Shown piece after piece: positions 14,979 through 22,100 of a stretch of DNA of 24,969 bases (position 1 is its first letter; the number at the start of each line of letters is the position of its first letter). The notes under the pieces were generated by a model. It saw nothing but the letters and a program-made list of their open reading frames with translations, had not been told where the DNA came from and did not search any database. Location: contig JAYURJ010000265.1 of NCBI GenBank assembly GCA_043756275.1, positions 1 to 24,969 of the forward strand. The letters are read 5' to 3'. Both the position numbers and the translations under genes were made by a program. Source of the DNA: UKL13-2 sp043756275 (GTDB lineage Bacteria > Pseudomonadota > Gammaproteobacteria > Burkholderiales > Usitatibacteraceae).

Positions 14979-15093
14979 CCTCCCCCTTCCAAAAAGGGAT
15001 TGAGCGGGATTTCTCGGTCGTCGCATGCACGGACTGTTAACGAGAAGCGACCGCCGAAAATCCCTCCCAACCTCCCTTTAGAAAAGGGAGGAG
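14979..15093. repeat. Two-hairpin MITE/REP-like repeat, copy 2
   Basis: This element starts directly after the rsmA stop. Its right end, with hairpin CCTCCCTTT/AAAGGGAGG at about 15071-15091, is almost the exact reverse complement of the left end of the element at 1082. The left end is a diverged C-run hairpin (CCCCCTT then AAAAAGGG). The interior carries TCTCG/CGAGA arms. It may serve as the rsmA transcription end, which is inference. Confidence 0.7.
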
Positions 15094-15193
15094 AAAATCG
15101 AGTTGCCAGAAAACTCAACCACTGGCGCGCCTTTCCAGCCATTTATGCTCTGAAGTCCGCGCCAAATAACAATCTACGCTTAAAATTGCGGGG

Positions 15194-15240
15194 GCAACTA
15201 TCCATCCGGGCGGCAGAGGGTTCGCCCGGATGGATGTTGC
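15194..15240. terminator. Strong bidirectional hairpin between rsmA and ftsZ
   Basis: ATCCATCCGGGCG (15200-15212) pairs perfectly with CGCCCGGATGGAT (15223-15235) around a 10-base loop. GCAAC/GTTGC extends the stem to 18 bp with one bulged base. It begins 12 bases beyond the ftsZ stop, the right place to end the dcw transcript. No tight T-run follows on either strand, so termination may depend on the stem alone, or the hairpin may protect the 3' end. Confidence 0.65.
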
Positions 15241-15252
15241 GAGGCGTGGCTT

Positions 15253-16437
15253 TTAGTCGGCCTGCTTTCGCAAAAACGCCGGGATGTCGTACATCTCAAC
15301 CCCGGATTGCTGCATCGCACTCACCGTCGCATCGCGACGCCGGCGGGTCACCGCAGGCGTATCAAGATCGTGATAATTGATCGCACCAGCAGAGGTTGGT
15401 AGCGGCGCGCCGATGGCGTCGTCAGTACCGGTCCTGGCCATTGGTGCGGCTGAATACACCATTTGCGGTTGACGCTTCGACACTGATCCGCCAAGACCGG
15501 TGGCCACGATCGTTACCCGCAATTGGTCGCCGATGTTTTCGTCGAGCACGCTGCCAAAAATCACCGTTGCGTCTTCAGCCGTGAAGCTGCGAATAGTGTT
15601 CATGACTTCGTGCACTTCTTTCAGCTTCAGCGATTTGCTGGCCGTGATATTGACGAGCACACCGCGCGCACCAGTCAGGTTCACGTCTTCGAGCAATGGC
15701 GATGCGGCGGCGCGTTCAGCAGCAACTTGCGCGCGGTCAGGGCCGGATGCCATGGCGGAACCCATCATTGCCACACCGTTCTCGCTCATCACCGTGCGCA
15801 CGTCTGCAAAATCAACGTTGACAAGACCCGGGCAGTTGATCACTTCGGCAATACCCGCGACGGCACCGTTGAGCACATCGTTGGATGCCCTGAATGCGTC
15901 TTCGTAGGTCACGTCGTCGCCCAACACTTCCATCAACCGATCATTGGGGATGATGATGAGCGAATCAACGTGCTGCTTCAGCGCCTCGATGCCTGCTTCG
16001 GCGATCTTTTTACGCTTGCCTTCAAACGCGAACGGCTTGGTGACCACCGCGACCGTAAGCACACCCATCTCGCGTGCAATTTCCGCGATGATCGGTGCCG
16101 CACCAGTGCCGGTGCCACCACCCATGCCAGCGGTAATGAAGAGCATGTCGGCACCCTGAATCAACTCTGCGATGCGTTCACGATCCTCAATTGCCGCCTG
16201 ACGACCCACGTCCGGATTGGCACCTGCACCCAAGCCTTTGGTGACCGCGCCACCCAACTGCATGGTGACTTTTGCCTGATTGCGTTTCAACGCTTGCGCG
16301 TCGGTATTGGCGCAAATGAACTCCACGCCCGCCACACCGTTGCCGATCATGTGGTCGACTGCATTGCCGCCGCAGCCTCCCACACCGATCACTTTGATGA
16401 TCGCTTCCGGTTGCTCTGTATCGATAACCTCAATCAT
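15253..16437 (-). CDS. ftsZ: Cell division GTPase FtsZ
   Basis: FtsZ is the tubulin-like GTPase that forms the Z-ring and recruits the divisome. The 394-residue protein has the GTP-binding signature GGGTGTG at 106-112, the nucleotide-site glycines IGVGGCGGNAVDHM near 17-30 and the T7-loop segment NVDFADVRTVM. After a variable linker it ends with the conserved C-terminal peptide YDIPAFLRKQAD, which binds FtsA and other partners. The ATG at 16437 is preceded by a good ribosome site (AGGAGAG). It is last in the dcw cluster, separated from ftsA by 68 AT-rich bases that could hold an extra ftsZ promoter. lpxC, the usual next gene in many proteobacterial dcw clusters, does not follow. Confidence 0.98.
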   Translation of the reverse strand: MIEVIDTEQPEAIIKVIGVGGCGGNAVDHMIGNGVAGVEFICANTDAQALKRNQAKVTMQLGGAVTKGLGAGANPDVGRQAAIEDRERIAELIQGADMLFITAGMGGGTGTGAAPIIAEIAREMGVLTVAVVTKPFAFEGKRKKIAEAGIEALKQHVDSLIIIPNDRLMEVLGDDVTYEDAFRASNDVLNGAVAGIAEVINCPGLVNVDFADVRTVMSENGVAMMGSAMASGPDRAQVAAERAAASPLLEDVNLTGARGVLVNITASKSLKLKEVHEVMNTIRSFTAEDATVIFGSVLDENIGDQLRVTIVATGLGGSVSKRQPQMVYSAAPMARTGTDDAIGAPLPTSAGAINYHDLDTPAVTRRRRDATVSAMQQSGVEMYDIPAFLRKQAD

Positions 16438-16505
16438 GTTTACTCTCCTCTGCTGTGAAACAACTAAAAAACAACTTGAAAATTTTTCTAACTTCCCCTA
16501 TTTCG

Positions 16506-17744
16506 CTAGAAATTACCTTTAAACCAACTCGCCATTTTTTCGAATACGCCTTTGAAATTTGCGCTGTGCAGCCGTACATGCTCATCGCGTTTTTTCTGCT
16601 CCAGCCCAGACACCAATAAGCCAACTCCGGTCGAAAAGCGTGGATTACGAACCACCTCTGCAAGCCCGCCGGAATAACTCGGCACCCCCAGGCGCACCGG
16701 CATATGGAACACCTCTTCACCGAGTTCGACCATGCCTTGCATCGCTGCACTGCCGCCGGTCAACACGATGCCGGATGACAGTAATTCTTCAAATCCGCTG
16801 GCGCGCAATTCGCGCTGGATCAATGAGTAAAGTTCTTCCACGCGCGGCTCGATTACTTCGGCCAGTGTTTGTCGTGACATCTGACGCGGCTCACGATCAC
16901 CCACACCCGGTACTTCGATCACGTCATTCACACTGGCGAGCTGGCGCAGCGCGCAGCCGTGCGCCAGCTTGATGTCCTCGGCATCCTTGGTCGGAGTACG
17001 CAGCGCCATGGCGATGTCGTTGGTGATCTGGTCACCAGCAATCGGTATGACGGCGGTGTGGCGAATCGCGCCGCCCGTGAAGACGGCGATGTCGGTCGTG
17101 CCGCCGCCAATATCGACAAGGCACACGCCCAAATCTTTTTCGTCTTGCGACAGCACTGCGATGGCCGAGGCCAGTGGCTGCAAGACGAGATCGCGCACCT
17201 CGAGCCCGCAGCGCCTGACGCACTTCATGATGTTCTGCGCCGCCGACACCGCGCCGGTGACGATGTGCACTTTGACTTCCAGCCGCACACCGCTCATGCC
17301 CACTGGTTCGCGCACATCTTCCTGGCCGTCGATGATGAATTCCTGCGTGAGAATGTGCAGTATTTGTTGATCCATCGGAATGTTTACCGCGCGTGCGGTT
17401 TCGACCACGCGATCCACATCGAATTGCGAAACTTCCTTGTCCTTGATCGCGACCATGCCGTGCGAATTGAAGCTCTTGATATGCGAGCCCGCGATGCCGG
17501 TAAGTACATCGCGAATCTTCACATCCGCCATCAGCTCAGCTTCTTCCAGCGCGCGCTGAATACCGGTGACGGTCGCTTCAATATTGACGACCACACCTTT
17601 CTTCAACCCCTTCGACGGATGCTGTCCCAAGCCGAGAATTTCGAGCGCGCCATCAGGCGTTACCTCGGCGACGATGGCGACGATTTTGGACGTACCAATA
17701 TCGAGTGCGACCAGCAGATTTTTGGTTTCGCGTGGCTTATTCAT
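16506..17744 (-). CDS. ftsA: Cell division protein FtsA
   Basis: FtsA is an actin-like ATPase that anchors FtsZ to the inner membrane. Its 412 residues contain phosphate-1 motif DIGTSK at 15-20, phosphate-2 motif DIGGGTTD at 211-218, an SHIKSFNSHGMVAI stretch in the 1C subdomain, and LTGGSAAMQGM near the adenosine site. The C-terminus (FEKMASWFKGNF) is an amphipathic membrane-targeting helix. It starts 28 bases after the ftsQ stop; the ribosome site is weak. Confidence 0.97.
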   Translation of the reverse strand: MNKPRETKNLLVALDIGTSKIVAIVAEVTPDGALEILGLGQHPSKGLKKGVVVNIEATVTGIQRALEEAELMADVKIRDVLTGIAGSHIKSFNSHGMVAIKDKEVSQFDVDRVVETARAVNIPMDQQILHILTQEFIIDGQEDVREPVGMSGVRLEVKVHIVTGAVSAAQNIMKCVRRCGLEVRDLVLQPLASAIAVLSQDEKDLGVCLVDIGGGTTDIAVFTGGAIRHTAVIPIAGDQITNDIAMALRTPTKDAEDIKLAHGCALRQLASVNDVIEVPGVGDREPRQMSRQTLAEVIEPRVEELYSLIQRELRASGFEELLSSGIVLTGGSAAMQGMVELGEEVFHMPVRLGVPSYSGGLAEVVRNPRFSTGVGLLVSGLEQKKRDEHVRLHSANFKGVFEKMASWFKGNF

Positions 17745-17772
17745 AGGCTCGTTTCTTCATGCGCTGTTTTCA

Positions 17773-18612
17773 TCATTTGACGACCGCCTTTTTGGTGGAC
17801 TTACTCGCAGCACCCATCACAGACGTGGCGGGCTTGATCGGTTTGGCATCAGCGACTTTGAGTGCCATTCCGGATTGGTAGCGCATGTCGATACGCGCGT
17901 TGGCCATTTGCAATGCTGGTACTGATGCATATGCCCTCACGTAACGATTGAGCCGCTCGCCAGCTTCAATGCGGCCCAGCTCCAGTGATGCGCCGTTATC
18001 GAGCACGACCTGCCAGGCGCGTCGCGCTGAAAGCGCAACCGCCGATGGCGTTTGGTTGATGGCGACAAGTCGGGATTTGAATGTGTCGTAATTGGCGAGC
18101 ACTTCTTTGGCAGTGCCTTCCGGGCCACTGAATATCGGCAACGGCGCATCAAGTTCGGCCTCGAATACCTCGCCGAAGGTATTGACCAATAACTGTTGCT
18201 CTGAATCGCGATTCTTCCATCTTGCAAACGGGCGATGTTCTTCGACGCTGACTTCCAGCGTCGCGGGAAAGCGACGGCGAACATCAGCGTTGCGCACCCA
18301 GTGCACTTGCTTGATAGCGGCTTTCACGTCGTTCAGATTCGTCTGCAACATGCCGCCCCGTATACCACCGGCGGTACGCTTGAGTTCGGCCGCATCGACG
18401 CGTTGCATGTCGCCCACAAATATCACTTGTCCAATCGGAAACATCGGCGAGGAGCCCACGTTTTTCGATAACGCGCCCATCGCCAGCCACGCAAGCACTG
18501 CCGCCACCAGCATCGCCAGCAGCGACGCTGCAATCACGACCACGCGGTTGCGCGTGAAGTGCGCTGCGGGCTCAGGTGCGTGTCTGGGTTGAGGTTTTGG
18601 TTGGCGTGCCAT
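17773..18612 (-). CDS. ftsQ: Cell division protein FtsQ
   Basis: FtsQ is a bitopic inner membrane protein that, with FtsL and FtsB, links the cytoplasmic divisome to septal wall synthesis. A short basic and proline-rich cytoplasmic tail is followed by one membrane helix at about residues 24-48 (VVVIAASLLAMLVAAVLAWL). The POTRA domain comes next (IGQVIFVGDMQRVDAAELKR to VEEHRPFARW), and then the FtsQ beta domain. The 279-residue length is typical. It starts 4 bases after the ddl stop and is followed by ftsA. Confidence 0.94.
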   Translation of the reverse strand: MARQPKPQPRHAPEPAAHFTRNRVVVIAASLLAMLVAAVLAWLAMGALSKNVGSSPMFPIGQVIFVGDMQRVDAAELKRTAGGIRGGMLQTNLNDVKAAIKQVHWVRNADVRRRFPATLEVSVEEHRPFARWKNRDSEQQLLVNTFGEVFEAELDAPLPIFSGPEGTAKEVLANYDTFKSRLVAINQTPSAVALSARRAWQVVLDNGASLELGRIEAGERLNRYVRAYASVPALQMANARIDMRYQSGMALKVADAKPIKPATSVMGAASKSTKKAVVK

Positions 18613-18616
18613 GTGA

Positions 18617-19543
18617 TTAGCTCTTTAGCGATGCCATTTGCAAAATACGCACGCACAGATCCGGATAACTCATCCCGACTGCACGTGCGGCCATTGGCAC
18701 CAGCGAGTGGCTGGTCATGCCTGGCGAGGTGTTCAATTCCAGAAAGCTGACCCGACCGTCGGGCGCAAGCATCATGTCGGCACGGCCCCAGCCTTCGCAG
18801 CCGAGTACGCGGAATGCTTTCAGCGTCATCGCACGAATTTCGTCCTCGACATCGGTACGAATCCCGGACGGGCAGTGATACTTGACGACATCGGTGAAAT
18901 ATTTATTCTGGTAGTCGTAGGCACCGTCCGGCGCTTCGATGCGAATCAGCGGCAACACATCGCTTCCCACCACCGAGGCGGTCAATTCCTGGCCCACGAT
19001 AAATTCCTCGGCGATTACCAGCGGATCTAGCTTGCAAGCGAGCTGAAACGCGGCGACCAGATCGACCGCTGTTGTGACTTTGGTAACGCCGATACTGGAG
19101 CCCTCACGTGCTGGCTTCACGATCAGCGGCAACTTCAATTCCTCAACAACAGCCCGCCAGTCGCTATCCGCAGTGAGCATGCGAAATTTGGGCGTCGGAA
19201 TTCCTGCCGCCTGCCAGACCAGCTTGGTGCGCCACTTGTCCATCGCCAGCGCGGAACCCAGCACACCGGAGCCGGTGTAGGCAATCTTCAAAGTCTCAAG
19301 TACGCCCTGTACGGTGCCGTCTTCACCAAAGCGGCCATGCAGTGCGATAAACACGCGCTCAAATTTTTCACGCGACAAATCGAACAGCGAATTGACGACC
19401 GGGTCGAACCCGTACGCATCCACGCCCTGCTCGCGTAGCGCAGCAAGCACGCCGGTGCCGGAGAGCAGCGAGATCTCGCGCTCAGCGCTTGGGCCGCCCA
19501 TCAGCACAGCAACTTTGCCGAGTTTCTTTGCATCAATACTCAA
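18617..19543 (-). CDS. ddl: D-alanine--D-alanine ligase
   Basis: Ddl joins two D-alanines with ATP in the cytoplasm to supply the end of the peptidoglycan stem peptide. The 308-residue ATP-grasp protein has the N-terminal MGGPSAEREISLLSG, the HGRFGEDG stretch at 69-76, LIVKPAREGSSIGV and the C-terminal metal site FLELNTSPGMTSHS. The start is a TTG at 19543: it sits 7 bases after GGAG, aligns with known DdlB N-termini, and the next in-frame ATG (residue 15) would cut into the ATP-grasp fold. The TTG overlaps the TGA of the small frame at 19540-19644. Confidence 0.96.
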   Translation of the reverse strand: MSIDAKKLGKVAVLMGGPSAEREISLLSGTGVLAALREQGVDAYGFDPVVNSLFDLSREKFERVFIALHGRFGEDGTVQGVLETLKIAYTGSGVLGSALAMDKWRTKLVWQAAGIPTPKFRMLTADSDWRAVVEELKLPLIVKPAREGSSIGVTKVTTAVDLVAAFQLACKLDPLVIAEEFIVGQELTASVVGSDVLPLIRIEAPDGAYDYQNKYFTDVVKYHCPSGIRTDVEDEIRAMTLKAFRVLGCEGWGRADMMLAPDGRVSFLELNTSPGMTSHSLVPMAARAVGMSYPDLCVRILQMASLKS

Positions 19544-19644
19544 AGTGAAACTCCAATACTGGTGAGGCTCTCAGGCACAAAATGGCTGGGAAATCCCGCC
19601 AATGCTTGATCTACGTATTTAGCTACAGCTTTACGAATCATCAT
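19540..19644 (-). CDS. Possible 34-aa small protein bridging murB and ddl
   Basis: This 34-codon frame starts with an ATG overlapping the murB stop (ATGA) and ends with a TGA overlapping the ddl TTG start. A GGGAG stretch lies about 6 bases before its ATG. The predicted peptide begins MMIRKAVAKYVDQAL, amphipathic and basic, and ends SLTSIGVSL. No family is recognised. Double coupling in an operon where most genes overlap suggests it is translated, perhaps only to carry ribosomes from murB to ddl. Against a real protein, its last seven codons lie in a dispersed repeat also found at 8280-8300. Confidence 0.45.
   Translation of the reverse strand: MMIRKAVAKYVDQALAGFPSHFVPESLTSIGVSL
19542..19562 (-). 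repeat. Short dispersed repeat at the ddl start
   Basis: Read on the minus strand, these 21 bases (CCAGTATTGG then AGTTTCACTTT) match 8280-8300 on the plus strand at 18 of 21 positions and also the altered copy at 6132-6152. The repeat includes the GGAG ribosome site and the first base pairs of the ddl start region, so it appears to have been adopted as the translation signal of ddl. Confidence 0.55.
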
Positions 19645-20573
19645 TTGGCACTCCCAACAATTCTTACTTCGCGCACCAATTCCACACCGGTCTGCTGCCT
19701 CACGGTGTCCTGCATATGCGCGATCAGGTTTTCGATATCGGCTGCCGTCGCCGCGCCGGTATTGATGATGAAGTTCGCGTGCTTGATCGATACCTGCGCG
19801 CCGCCGATGTTGAACCCTTTGAGGCCGCACGATTCGATCAGCCGCGCCGCGTGGTCTCCCAGCGGATTGCGAAACGTCGAACCCGCGTTGGGTTTATCGA
19901 GCGGCTGCGAGGCCATGCGTTTGGCCAACAATTCTTTGATGCGCGTCTTTGCGATGTCCGCGTCACCCGGTTGAAAACGAAAGCGCGCGGCGACGAACCA
20001 TTCCTCACCGGGAAATTTAGCCGCCACATGCCGATAGCCAATTTCAAAATCCGCCGACGTTCGTGTATGCAGCACGCCATCGCGATCAATCGTCGTGCAA
20101 TCGACCACCTGCTCCCAGGTCTCGGTGCCGTAGCAGCCGGCATTCATCGCCAGCGCGCCGCCCACTGTGCCAGGCACACCGGCCAGCCATTCGGCAGCGG
20201 CCAGCGAATGCTTCGCGGCAAATTTTGCAACGTGAGGAGATGCAACGCCGGCACCAGCGCAGACGATGCTCGCGTCATCAGCATCAAGGGTCAGTCCATG
20301 CAGTGTCGGTGTCGTCATCACCACAGTGCCATCGAACCCGGCGTCCCGCACCAGCAAATTGCTCCCCAGCCCAACGAACAACAGCGGCTCATCCTTCGAT
20401 AAGGTCGGCAGAAACGCTTGCAAATCGGCAAGGTCAGCGGGCTTGAAGAACTGTTTCGCGCGTCCGCCTGCGCGCCACGAGACGTGTCGCGACATCGGCT
20501 CATCAACGCGAAGTTCTCCGCGCAATTTAGCATTGCCGACGCGCGCGAATTTGGCGGACTCACTCATGTTCAT
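19641..20573 (-). CDS. murB: UDP-N-acetylenolpyruvoylglucosamine reductase MurB
   Basis: MurB uses FAD and NADPH to reduce UDP-GlcNAc-enolpyruvate to UDP-MurNAc. In its 310 residues the FAD-binding part shows SWRAGGRAK near 32-40, GLGSNLLVRD at 68-77 and AGVPGTVGGALAMNAGCYG at about 131-149. The catalytic serine is in GSTFRNP (S232) and the conserved C-terminal glutamate in GVELVREVRIVG (E298). Its ATG overlaps the murC stop (ATGA). Having murB inside the dcw cluster is normal for part of the Betaproteobacteria but not for E. coli. Confidence 0.97.
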   Translation of the reverse strand: MNMSESAKFARVGNAKLRGELRVDEPMSRHVSWRAGGRAKQFFKPADLADLQAFLPTLSKDEPLLFVGLGSNLLVRDAGFDGTVVMTTPTLHGLTLDADDASIVCAGAGVASPHVAKFAAKHSLAAAEWLAGVPGTVGGALAMNAGCYGTETWEQVVDCTTIDRDGVLHTRTSADFEIGYRHVAAKFPGEEWFVAARFRFQPGDADIAKTRIKELLAKRMASQPLDKPNAGSTFRNPLGDHAARLIESCGLKGFNIGGAQVSIKHANFIINTGAATAADIENLIAHMQDTVRQQTGVELVREVRIVGSAK

Positions 20574-21976
20574 TCCCCGCCCCCACTACCCACAATCCCG
20601 GCAAGGGTCGGTGCCACGCCGCCCACCGAGCCCGCACCCATCGTGATCACCACATCGCCGTCGCGAACCCGGCTTAGCACCGCATCGGGAATTTCATTGG
20701 CCGTCTCCACAAACAACGGCTCCACTTTCCCCGTAACACGCAGCGCACGCGCGAGCGCGCGGCCATCTGCGGCGACGATTGGCGCTTCACCTGCCGGGTA
20801 CACATCCGCCAGAATCAACTCATCAGCCGTGGACATGACTTTCACGAAGTCTTCAAATAAATCGCGGGTTCGCGTGTAGCGATGCGGCTGAAACGCCAAC
20901 ACGATGCGCCGCCCCGGAAACGCACCGCGCGCTGCTGCCAACACGGCTGCCATTTCGACCGGATGGTGGCCGTAATCATCGATCAGCGTGAATACACCAC
21001 CGGACGCAATCGTGATATCGCCGTAGCGCTGGAAACGTCGTCCGACGCCGGTGAATGTGGATAGTCCGCGTGCAATATCCGCGTCCGCGACGCCAATTTC
21101 ACGCGCAATCGCAATGGCCGAGAGTGCGTTCAATACGTTATGCGTGCCGGCAAGATTCAACTCCACATCCATCACGCTGCGATCATTGCCGTTCACGGCT
21201 GTGAACTTCATTTTTCCATTCACGGCACTCACATTGACCGCGCGCAGTTCGGCAGCTTCGCCCATCCCGTAGGTGCGTACCGGCTTACTGAGCCTGGGCA
21301 AAATATCCCTCACGTTGGGATCATCCACGCACAACACCGCCAGACCATAAAACGGCAGATGCTCCAGAAATTCCACAAAGGCTGATTTCAATTTTTCGAA
21401 ATCGTGCTCGTAGGTGTCCATGTGATCCTGGTCGATATTGGTAACGACGGCCATGATCGGTTGCAGGTAAAGGAACGATGCATCCGATTCGTCCGCTTCG
21501 GCCACCAGAAATTCGCCAGTCCCCAGACGTGCGTTGGTGCCGATGGAATTCAAGCGTCCGCCGATCACGCAGGTCGGGTCGAGCCCCGCTTCGCCAAGCA
21601 CGTGTGCAATCAGCGATGTGGTCGTGGTCTTGCCGTGCGTCCCGGCGATGGCAATGCCCTGCTTGAACCGCATCAATTCGGCCAGCATCATCGCGCGCGG
21701 CACCACTGGAACGCGTGCGGCTTTGGCCGCGATCACTTCTGGGTTGTCGGCTTTTACGGCGCTGGAGATCACCACCACATCCGCGCCGGTAATGTTGGCA
21801 GCAGCATGGCCGATAAGCACCTTGGCCCCCAGCGATTTCAGTCGCTTCACAACGGCGGTTTCGCTCAGGTCGGAACCGCCGACGGTGTAGCCGAGATTGA
21901 TCAGCACCTCAGCGATGCCGGACATGCCGGAGCCGCCAATGCCGATGAAGTGGAGATGTTTGACTTTATGTTTCAT
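20570..21976 (-). CDS. murC: UDP-N-acetylmuramate--L-alanine ligase MurC
   Basis: MurC adds the first amino acid, L-alanine, to UDP-MurNAc with ATP. The 468-residue protein shows the Rossmann start HFIGIGGSGMSGIAEVL, the P-loop GTHGKTTTT at 112-120, the EADESDASFLYL segment and the ligase signature DDYGHHP. The start is the ATG at 21976. A 37-base perfect duplicate of this start region lies 121 bases upstream (22064-22100), and the real start sits in the loop of a potential 14-bp stem. The nearest ribosome-site candidate is a weak GGTGA, so the junction is unusual for this operon. Confidence 0.97.
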   Translation of the reverse strand: MKHKVKHLHFIGIGGSGMSGIAEVLINLGYTVGGSDLSETAVVKRLKSLGAKVLIGHAAANITGADVVVISSAVKADNPEVIAAKAARVPVVPRAMMLAELMRFKQGIAIAGTHGKTTTTSLIAHVLGEAGLDPTCVIGGRLNSIGTNARLGTGEFLVAEADESDASFLYLQPIMAVVTNIDQDHMDTYEHDFEKLKSAFVEFLEHLPFYGLAVLCVDDPNVRDILPRLSKPVRTYGMGEAAELRAVNVSAVNGKMKFTAVNGNDRSVMDVELNLAGTHNVLNALSAIAIAREIGVADADIARGLSTFTGVGRRFQRYGDITIASGGVFTLIDDYGHHPVEMAAVLAAARGAFPGRRIVLAFQPHRYTRTRDLFEDFVKVMSTADELILADVYPAGEAPIVAADGRALARALRVTGKVEPLFVETANEIPDAVLSRVRDGDVVITMGAGSVGGVAPTLAGIVGSGGGE

Positions 21977-22000
21977 GTATCACCGAATCGGCATTGGCGG
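21933..22000 (-). promoter_or_regulatory. Inverted repeat enclosing the murC start codon
   Basis: CCGCCAATGCCGAT (21933-21946, murC codons 11-15) and ATCGGCATTGGCGG (21987-22000) are perfect 14-base inverted copies. In the transcript they would form a stem with a 40-base loop that holds the murC ATG (21974-21976) and the weak GGTGA. The upstream arm partly overlaps a second palindrome (21996-22027), so two competing folds are possible. A regulatory role is inference. Confidence 0.55.
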
Positions 22001-22100
22001 AAATTTGCGCACGCAAATTTGGCCGCCCTGAGCAAGGGCGCACGCCCTTGTGGACGTTGTCCGCGATGAAGTGGAGATGTTTGACTTTATGTTTCATGTA
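21943..22100. repeat. 37-bp direct repeat and palindromic insert at the murG-murC junction
   Basis: Bases 21943-21979 and 22064-22100 are identical and 121 apart; each contains the murC ATG and 11 codons. The 84 bases between them hold three palindromes: AAATTTGCG-CA-CGCAAATTT (22001-22020, with GGCGG/CCGCC flanks), CAAGGGCG-CA-CGCCCTTG (22033-22050) and GGAC-GTT-GTCC (22052-22062). The upstream copy keeps the ATGA overlap with the murG stop, as the ancestral junction must have had. Confidence 0.9.
21966..22097 (-). other. Decoy 43-codon frame from the duplicated murC start
   Basis: The upstream copy of the murC start begins a frame that reads 11 murC residues, then 32 unrelated residues through the palindromes. 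It stops at a TAA (21966-21968) just past the real murC ATG, in another frame. A ribosome coupled from murG would read it and end 6-10 bases beyond the true start, where reinitiation is possible. It is probably not a functional peptide. Confidence 0.5.

Noticed and set aside
15523..16458. 311-codon open frame antisense to ftsZ
   Set aside because: It is a shadow of the strongly conserved ftsZ frame in GC-rich codons; its histidine- and cysteine-rich product resembles nothing and it has no ribosome site.
16438..16505. Two AGTTGTTT copies as an ftsZ operator
   Set aside because: Short AT-rich words close together in an AT-rich spacer; no palindrome or known operator form supports them.
16959..17780. 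273-codon open frame antisense to ftsA
   Set aside because: Shadow frame; ftsA has all its motifs on the other strand and the antisense product has biased composition.
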